In this document: in pieces, positions 58,613-64,000 of the stretch | How the letters are laid out: each line of letters starts with the position of its first letter | Numbering within the stretch: position 1 is the stretch's first letter | The notes under the pieces: generated by a model | The model's database searches: none | Told to the model about the DNA's origin: nothing | Seen by the model: only the letters and a program-made list of their open reading frames with translations | Position numbers and translations under genes: made by a program | DNA from: Nonomuraea spiralis | Lineage (GTDB): Bacteria > Actinomycetota > Actinomycetes > Streptosporangiales > Streptosporangiaceae | Direction of reading: 5' to 3' | Assembly (NCBI RefSeq): GCF_014648435.1 | Contig: NZ_BMRC01000002.1 | Span: forward strand, 496,001 to 560,000 | Length of the DNA stretch: 64,000 nucleotides

Positions 58613-61024
58613 TCATGCCTCGCCTCCCGGCTGCTCATCCATGATCCTGGCCGCCTCGGTGCGGCCAAGACGGGTGCCTGACTGCAGGGATCCCATCATG
58701 GCGCGGATCTCCTCGGGCGAGCGCTCGTCATCGTCCTCCTCGAAGTCGGGCTGCGTCGGCGTGTCGTCACGCAGCGCTGGCGCCAGGTTGGCCTGGGGGA
58801 CTCGGAAGGGCAGGCCGGACGGCGTGAACTCGGCCACAGGCTGCTGCTCCGGTTCCGCGGGCGGTTCTGGTTCAGGTGAAGGCGAAGGTGCCGGTGCTGG
58901 GAAGGGTGCTGCCACTACGGGGACGTGCGAGGGGCCGGGGCCGGCGGGGACCGGCCCGGGGGCGGGACTGGCGGCAGGCCTGGCGCCAGGACTGGGGGCG
59001 GGACTGGGGACGACCGCCATGGGACGCGGCGGCGTCAGGGTGCGGACGTTCTCGGCGGGCCGCGCGACCGTGGCCAGCGTGGTCCCGGTGCTCGTCCGGC
59101 GCGGCAGGCTCGGCCGGGAGTCGCCGTCCGGGTGCCGCGGCACGGGGTCGAGCTCGACGAGTTCCTGCGGCAGCAGCACCACGACGGTCGTCCCGCCGTA
59201 CGGGGACGCCTTCAGCACGACCTGGATCTCGTGCCGGCGGGCGAGCTGGCTGACCACGTAGAGGCCCAGCCGGGCGGTGCCGGAGATGCGGAACTCGGGC
59301 GGGTCGGCGATGCGCTCGTTGGCCGCGTCGAGGTCCTCGGTCTTCATGCCGAGCCCGCGGTCCTCGATCTCGATGACGTACCCGTTGGCCACGAGCTGCC
59401 CGCTGACCTGCACGTTCGTGTACGGCGGCGAGAACGACACGGCGTTCTCGATCAGCTCGGCCAGCAGGTGGATGACGTCACCGACGGCCCGGCCGACGAG
59501 CACCACGTCGCCCATCGGCATGAGCGTGACGCGGGTGTAGTCCTCGACCTCGGCCAGCGCGCCGCGCACCACGTCCACCATGGGCACCGAGCGGCGCCAC
59601 GTACGGGCGGGGGAGGAGCCGGACAGGACGATCAGGTTCTCGGCGTTGCGCCGCATGCGGATGGCCAGGTGGTCGAGCCGGAAGAGCTCCTTCAGCTCCT
59701 CGGGGTCGGTCTCCCGGCGTTCCATCACGTCGAGGACGGTCAGCTGCCGGTGCACCAGGCCCTGCGTGCGGCGGGCCAGGCTGAGCAGGATGTCGCGGAT
59801 GCTGCGGCGCAGCTCCGCCTGCTCGGCCGCGACGCTGATCGCCGTGCGCTGCACGGTGTTGAACGCCTGGCCCACCTGGCCGATCTCGTCGTCGCCGAAC
59901 TCCAGCGCGGGAGCCTCCTTGGCGACGTCCACCACCTCGCCGTGGCCGATGCGCTCGACGATGCCGGGCAGGCGGTCGTCGGACAGCTCGTGGGCGGCGT
60001 CGCGCAGCTTCTTGAGCTGGGCGAGCAACTGCCTGGTCGTGGTGATGGACAACACGATCGAGGCGATGACGGCGATCAGGCCGAGACCGCCGGCCAGGAG
60101 CAGCCGCACGATGACGCCGATGGCGACGGGGATGATCCGGTCGAGCAGGCGGTCGCCGCCCGCCAGGGTCGTGGTCTGCATGCCGGCGAGCGTCCCGTCG
60201 GCCGCCACGCGCCAGCTCTCGCCGCTCATCGGAAGCGGGCCCATGCCCGGCTCGTGCTGGACGAGCTGCGCCTCCATGGCCTGCAACCGGACGACGGACT
60301 CGGTCTTGAGCCACGCGTCGAAGGCGGCCCTGTCCTCGTCGGGCAGCCTGTCCAGCGCCTCGGTCAGCGTGTAGTGGAAGATGCCCGACGTCTTGACGAA
60401 CTCGGCGTGCTCGTTCTCGGTGAACGAGCCCTTGGCGAAGACGCCGGACAAAAGCGCGTCCTCACGGGCCAGGAACTCCCGCGAACGGGACATGTCCGAC
60501 AGCGTACGGCCGATCTTGGCGATCTCCTTGTCGTCGAAGGCGGCCACGGAGTCGTACATGCGGTACATCGCGTCGATGGCGTTGTTGTACTGCCGCGTCG
60601 CCTGGGACAGGTCCGCCCTGCCGGAGTCGATCGCCTTGCGCGCCGCCACGAGCTTGTCCAGCTCAGTGTTGACCTCGGCGATACTTTCGAGCAGCGGCTC
60701 GTCGGAGGCGAGGTCGACCACGTTGCCCTCGGCCGTGGAGGTGAACTCCGCGCGCAGCGAGTCGGTCTTGGCCCGCTGGTCGCGCATGCCCCTGTCGACG
60801 GCCCGCGAGCCCGCGCCGAGGTGGGCGACGGTCAGCCGGCGCTCGCGCTGGAGCTCGACCAGCAGCGGCTCGCTCGGCTCGACGATCCTGCTGTCGACGG
60901 TCGCGGCCCAGAGCAGGTTGACGCCCTCTCGCAGCGTGACCCACGCTGCGAACGCCCACAACAAGGTGAGCGACACGATTAGCGCCGTGACTTTGGCCCG
61001 GACACTGGCATTACGGAAGCGCAT
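58613..61024 (-). CDS. cvnA: Conservon sensor histidine kinase-like ATPase (CvnA)
   Basis: 803 residues. Membrane helix at about 8-30, a large extracellular nitrate-sensor-like (NIT) helical region, a second helix near 290-315, a HAMP linker, a coiled segment, and an HATPase_c domain with 'LLAELIENAVSFSPPYTNV' (N-box), 'EIEDRGLGM' (G1) and 'GTARLGLYVVSQLARRHEI'. A classical phospho-His box is not evident, as in other CvnA proteins. The C-terminus is Pro-rich and disordered, ending GRTEAARIMDEQ. It begins the cvnABCD operon; ATG follows GGAGGG. Upstream is the terpene operon on the same strand. Confidence 0.93.
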   Translation of the reverse strand: MRFRNASVRAKVTALIVSLTLLWAFAAWVTLREGVNLLWAATVDSRIVEPSEPLLVELQRERRLTVAHLGAGSRAVDRGMRDQRAKTDSLRAEFTSTAEGNVVDLASDEPLLESIAEVNTELDKLVAARKAIDSGRADLSQATRQYNNAIDAMYRMYDSVAAFDDKEIAKIGRTLSDMSRSREFLAREDALLSGVFAKGSFTENEHAEFVKTSGIFHYTLTEALDRLPDEDRAAFDAWLKTESVVRLQAMEAQLVQHEPGMGPLPMSGESWRVAADGTLAGMQTTTLAGGDRLLDRIIPVAIGVIVRLLLAGGLGLIAVIASIVLSITTTRQLLAQLKKLRDAAHELSDDRLPGIVERIGHGEVVDVAKEAPALEFGDDEIGQVGQAFNTVQRTAISVAAEQAELRRSIRDILLSLARRTQGLVHRQLTVLDVMERRETDPEELKELFRLDHLAIRMRRNAENLIVLSGSSPARTWRRSVPMVDVVRGALAEVEDYTRVTLMPMGDVVLVGRAVGDVIHLLAELIENAVSFSPPYTNVQVSGQLVANGYVIEIEDRGLGMKTEDLDAANERIADPPEFRISGTARLGLYVVSQLARRHEIQVVLKASPYGGTTVVVLLPQELVELDPVPRHPDGDSRPSLPRRTSTGTTLATVARPAENVRTLTPPRPMAVVPSPAPSPGARPAASPAPGPVPAGPGPSHVPVVAAPFPAPAPSPSPEPEPPAEPEQQPVAEFTPSGLPFRVPQANLAPALRDDTPTQPDFEEDDDERSPEEIRAMMGSLQSGTRLGRTEAARIMDEQPGGEA

Positions 61025-61163
61025 GAAGCCCTCCGGTAGAAAAATCCGCTCGGTCAGCAGGCCATGTCAAGACGGAGAAAGGGGCACTCCAGGAATCCGA
61101 CACTCGGGTCACCCTAGCAACGCCGGAATACTGCCTCAACACGCTAGAGCACCATAAGGAGTA
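61025..61163 (-). other. Intergenic gap between the terpene operon and conservon
   Basis: 139 bases with GGAGGG before cvnA and no gene. I see no clear hairpin terminator, so cvnABCD could be partly read through from the terpene operon; the gap is long enough for its own promoter, which I cannot place. Confidence 0.4.
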
Positions 61164-62675
61164 TTATGTCCTATTTTCGTACCTGGAATTTCCTTCGGTG
61201 TGACATTTTGTGACATGCTGAGCGGCGATGACCGCAGCCCGCACGATGGCTGTCGGTGAGTAAAGCTCCTTGTCATGCCACAGTGGTGGATAGTCAGATA
61301 AATTGGCCGACCGAATCAGGTACTCATAACCGCGTCGCGCGGCCCGTTCGCATCGTTCGTCCGGCTCAGGACCGGACAGCAGCAGAGCCTGCATCCCGTA
61401 CGCGGTCTCCTCCGGCCGGCCGGCCCACCGGCCCCAGGATCCGTCGGCCCGCTGGGTCGACAGGATCCACTCCCGCGCCCGGAGCACGGCCTCGGCGTAC
61501 CGGGGGCCGCCGAACTCGCCCAGCGCCAGCACGCAGCTCAGCGTGGCGTAGTACGGCGAGGCATGCCACCTGTCGCTCCAGCTCCCGTCCGGACGCTGCC
61601 GCTCGGCCAGCCACCGCGCCACGCGCTCGATCCGCGCCCGGTACGCCTGCGCCGCCGCGGGCCTGGCCCGCGTGTACTGGCCCAGCGCGTCGAGCACGTG
61701 GGCGTTGACGCTGACGGACGAGCCGTCCTCGCCCTGCCAGGTGCAGAAGTGCGCGCCGGTGTCGAACGCCGCCAGCGACAAGGGCTCGTACGGCACCCCG
61801 AGCAGGGCCAGGGCGTAGAGCGCGACGCTGGTGGTGTCCGCGTCGGCCGGCAGGCCGGCTCCCGCGGGGGTGCCCTCGGGCCCGATGGCGGCCCTCAGGT
61901 CGGCCGCCATCTCCGGCGGCACGTCCACCGGCACACCCGCCCTGAGCAGCCAGCTCAGCACCCAGGCCCGTTCGAAGACGGTGATCGGCAGGCCCACGGG
62001 CACCGGGCCGCCGTACCGAAGGGCGACGGCCTCCAGGTGGTGCCTGGCCGGCCCCGCGCCCTCGTCCTCGGGCCGGGCGGACAGCCAGGCCGCCGTGGCG
62101 GCCGGCGAGGCGCCGACGGTGCCGATGGGCGTGGGCCGCACCGCGCCCGTCGCGCCCACGACCTCCAGCACGTGCTGGACCTTCTGCGGCGGCTCGCCGC
62201 CCGACTCCAGCAGCCGCCTGACCCGGCCGAGCCGCGTGGTGTCCATGCCGGGCGGCAGGGGCAGGGGCGGCTCGTCCACGTGGTCGTTCACGAGCCGGAC
62301 GAGGGCCGGGACGATCAGCTCGATGGCCGGCGTGTCCGGCAGGTCCGACGCCTCGGCCAGCATCGGACGCAACGCCTCCAGCCCCGCCTTGACGGCCGGG
62401 AGCAGCGCGCCCGGGTCGCCCTCGCCGCGCGCGACCGCGGTGAGCAGGGCCTCCGTGGCGCTCAGCGTGGGCACCAGCGCGTAGCCGTCCGGAGCGCCCC
62501 ACGCGCCGTCGCCGCGCTGCCCGGCCAGCAGGTACGCCACCCGCTCGCGGTGCCCGGCCAGATCGGGGGCGAGCGTGACCAGGCGCCCGGTCTCATAGAC
62601 CGACGGCGACACCTGGCCCCACGGTTTCGCCATCAGCTCGCCCACCAGGAGGCCGGCCTGTTCGGAGAGATTCAC
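61164..62675 (-). CDS. Class II terpene cyclase-like protein (SQHop/CPP-synthase type) with D-A-D-T-T motif
   Basis: 503 residues from GTG 62675, overlapping the next upstream gene by 4 bases. Alpha-barrel repeat (QW-like) segments: 'QRGDGAWGAPDG' near the N-terminus, 'QRPDGSWSDRWHASPYYATL' and 'QRADGSWGRWAGRPEETAYG' near the C-terminus. Class II cyclases protonate the substrate with the middle Asp of DxDD; here the matching stretch is PADADTTSVALYALALLG with D278-A-D280-T281-T282. I recall this DxDTT variant from bacterial drimane-type synthases, so a sesquiterpene (FPP) or diterpene (GGPP) bicyclisation is plausible. Product unknown. Confidence 0.85.
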   Translation of the reverse strand: MNLSEQAGLLVGELMAKPWGQVSPSVYETGRLVTLAPDLAGHRERVAYLLAGQRGDGAWGAPDGYALVPTLSATEALLTAVARGEGDPGALLPAVKAGLEALRPMLAEASDLPDTPAIELIVPALVRLVNDHVDEPPLPLPPGMDTTRLGRVRRLLESGGEPPQKVQHVLEVVGATGAVRPTPIGTVGASPAATAAWLSARPEDEGAGPARHHLEAVALRYGGPVPVGLPITVFERAWVLSWLLRAGVPVDVPPEMAADLRAAIGPEGTPAGAGLPADADTTSVALYALALLGVPYEPLSLAAFDTGAHFCTWQGEDGSSVSVNAHVLDALGQYTRARPAAAQAYRARIERVARWLAERQRPDGSWSDRWHASPYYATLSCVLALGEFGGPRYAEAVLRAREWILSTQRADGSWGRWAGRPEETAYGMQALLLSGPEPDERCERAARRGYEYLIRSANLSDYPPLWHDKELYSPTAIVRAAVIAAQHVTKCHTEGNSRYENRT

Positions 62676-63499
62676 GTCGTCGCCCAGAAGTCGGACAGGC
62701 CGTAGAAGCCGGCGCTGTAGTCGAGCTGCCATGTCAGGTACGCGGCCGGGCGCGGATGGCCGTCGCGCAGAGGTTCGATCAGCGTGCGCGCCTCGCGGGC
62801 CAGCTCGGCCATCCGCCCGGTCACCTCGTCCCGGGTCAGGCCGAGGGTGAAGGCGTTGAGGTCGCCGTACGCCTTCTCCCGGTGGTGCGTGGCCAGGTCG
62901 TTGAGCAGGCGCAGGTACCGCTGCACCGCCTCTCCGGCCGGGCGCAGCAGTTCCACGGCGGCGGGCGAGGTCACCTGGCCGGTCGCGATCCAGTGCGAGA
63001 CGGCGACGAAGTACGCGCCGCAACTGCCGGCGTTCGCCAGGTACTCCTCGACGGCGGGCGGCCGGCCGGCGCGGCTCCACTCCCATTCGCGGGCCATGGC
63101 CGTGAGCATGCGGCCGAGCTGGTCGTGCCAGGCGGACCCGAGGTCCGGCGTGGTGTCCAGCGTCGTCCGCAGGTCGGCGGCGAAGGCCCCGGCCGGGCCG
63201 CCGGGAGCGTCCGACAGGCAGTCGGCGACCAGCGCGGCGACCTCCTCGCGGGTGCCGGCCTCGTGGTCGATCAGCCGGTCGGCGGCGAACACCAGCAGCG
63301 AGGCCCGGTTGATCGCCCGCAGCTCCCCGGCCGTCGCCCAGGGCGAGCCGAACGCGCTGGCGAGCCCGAGCGAGGTGTAGAGCCCGGCGTCGAACGCGGC
63401 GGCCGGGAACAGCTCGCCGAAGCGCGCGGCGTGCCGGGCCAGCTCCCGGCCGCCGGTCACCGCCAGCGCGCAGGCGCGGCCGGTGTCGAAGGCGTTCAC
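62672..63499 (-). CDS. Class I terpene synthase-like protein
   Basis: 275 residues from GTG 63499. All-helical. A first metal motif is D74-R-L-I-D78 in LLVFAADRLIDHE, in the place of DDxxD. The second is N200-D-L-A-T204-H-H-R-E208 in LLNDLATHHREKAYGDLNAF, which matches the NSE/DTE triad (N-D-x-x-[ST]-x-x-x-E). It is shorter than most bacterial class I synthases (about 320 residues or more), but similar to bacterial labdane-related ones. It may ionise the diphosphate made by the class II protein encoded immediately downstream. Overlaps both neighbours by 4 bases. Confidence 0.75.
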   Translation of the reverse strand: MNAFDTGRACALAVTGGRELARHAARFGELFPAAAFDAGLYTSLGLASAFGSPWATAGELRAINRASLLVFAADRLIDHEAGTREEVAALVADCLSDAPGGPAGAFAADLRTTLDTTPDLGSAWHDQLGRMLTAMAREWEWSRAGRPPAVEEYLANAGSCGAYFVAVSHWIATGQVTSPAAVELLRPAGEAVQRYLRLLNDLATHHREKAYGDLNAFTLGLTRDEVTGRMAELAREARTLIEPLRDGHPRPAAYLTWQLDYSAGFYGLSDFWATT

Positions 63500-64000
63500 C
63501 GCCGTGCCTCCAGCGTCATGGTCAGGCCGCGCGGCGGGCGCAGCGAGGCGGCCAGGCGCGGTACGGGCGGCTGGTCGAGATGCACGTGGGGCCGGTACCT
63601 GCGCAGGATGCCGGCGATGAGCAGCGGCGCCTCCATCGCGAACAGGTGTTGTCCGAGGCACACGTGCGGCCCGGCGGCGAAGGGCCAGTAGGCGTAGCGG
63701 TGGCGCCGCGCGTCGCCGCCCGGCGCGAAACGTTCGGGGTCGAACGTGGTGGGGCGGTCCCAGAACTCGGCCAGCCGGTGCGTCAGGTACGGGCTGAGGA
63801 TCACCGTGGAACCCGCCTCGACGGTGACCCCGCCGATCACGTCGGTCGCGATCGCCGTACGGGGCAGGATCCAGCCCGAGGGGTAGAGCCGCATCAGCTC
63901 GCTGACGAACATCTTCAGGTACGGCATGCGCGGCAGGTGGTCGATGCCGACGGGGTCGTCCCCGACCACGCGGTCCACCTCGTCGTACACCTTGGCGGCG
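63496..64000 (-). CDS. Cytochrome P450, C-terminal part (N-terminus outside window)
   Basis: About 168 residues visible; the frame is open to the end of the window. K-helix ExxR in SELMRLYP, 'PRTAIATDVIGGVTVEAGSTVILSPYLTHRLAEFWDRPTTFDPERFAP', and the haem loop FAAGPHVCLGQHLF with the Cys ligand. 'LYPSGWILPRTA' and 'PYLTHR' resemble CYP families that oxidise terpenes or fatty acids. It is the first visible gene of the terpene operon and likely hydroxylates its product. Confidence 0.92.
   Translation of the reverse strand, partial: AAKVYDEVDRVVGDDPVGIDHLPRMPYLKMFVSELMRLYPSGWILPRTAIATDVIGGVTVEAGSTVILSPYLTHRLAEFWDRPTTFDPERFAPGGDARRHRYAYWPFAAGPHVCLGQHLFAMEAPLLIAGILRRYRPHVHLDQPPVPRLAASLRPPRGLTMTLEARR

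Noticed and set aside
1..64000. tRNA or rRNA genes
   Set aside because: I looked for the GGTTCGA-type T-loop and acceptor pairing and found none convincing on either strand. A covariance-model search would be decisive.

Overview
The window is GC-rich DNA from an actinomycete. The evidence is a complete cvnA-B-C-D 'conservon', a DUF5753-type XRE regulator with small partner proteins, a Ser/Thr kinase with an extracellular sensor domain, many GTG starts, many 4-base start/stop overlaps, and many genes with a TA-N3-T hexamer 6-7 bases before the start codon (leaderless transcripts). A Streptosporangiaceae-like host such as Nonomuraea is a reasonable guess from the gene mix, but it is inference. 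I found no tRNA or rRNA gene, CRISPR array, insertion sequence or prophage.

Layout. 1-4.5 kb: the tail of a LysR regulator, a small secreted protein behind a perfect palindrome, a phytoene-desaturase-like oxidoreductase, and a TetR/cytochrome P450 divergent pair sharing a 14+14 bp operator. 4.5-9.7 kb: an OmpR-type two-component system translationally coupled to a GT2-GtrA glycosyltransferase and a GT39-like membrane mannosyltransferase, probably a cell-envelope glycosylation operon. 9.7-15 kb: TetR, an XRE module with CAATTG-containing sites, a phosphotransferase, a GNAT protein and a ROK kinase. 14.8-21.4 kb: a tightly overlapping minus-strand operon (TetR, acyl-CoA carboxylase beta, biotin carboxylase/BCCP, enoyl-CoA hydratase, AtuA-like) for branched acyl-CoA or acyclic terpenoid catabolism. 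21.4-32 kb: a Ser/Thr kinase with a SapA-like sensor, an FAD oxidase, an aminotransferase, an orphan cytochrome oxidase subunit I and a large secreted M6 metalloprotease. 32-39.3 kb: a lipid kinase, a SWIM/SNF2-helicase pair, a small Trp-Cys-Pro-rich peptide, holin-like and DUF3618 envelope proteins, a decayed YihY/BrkB pseudogene and a chagasin-like lipoprotein. 39.3-46.7 kb: an MFS/TetR pair, DUF1838 and HIT proteins, and a LytS/LytTR system coupled to a small membrane protein and a sodium:solute symporter. 46.8-55.2 kb: a low-complexity protein, a LacI/PLP-enzyme divergent pair, a second DUF485-symporter pair behind a Crp-like site, an APC permease, a stand-alone GyrB-type ATPase and a TetR regulator. 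55.3-64 kb: a secreted protein-arginine deiminase with its catalytic residues intact, then the conservon, and upstream of it a three-gene operon running off the window: P450, class I terpene synthase-like protein, and a class II terpene cyclase-like protein whose DxDD motif is replaced by D-A-D-T-T.

The most interesting regions are the terpene operon beside the conservon, the arginine deiminase under an apparent TetR operator, the two parallel symporter modules, the XRE module with repeated operators, and the broken YihY gene.
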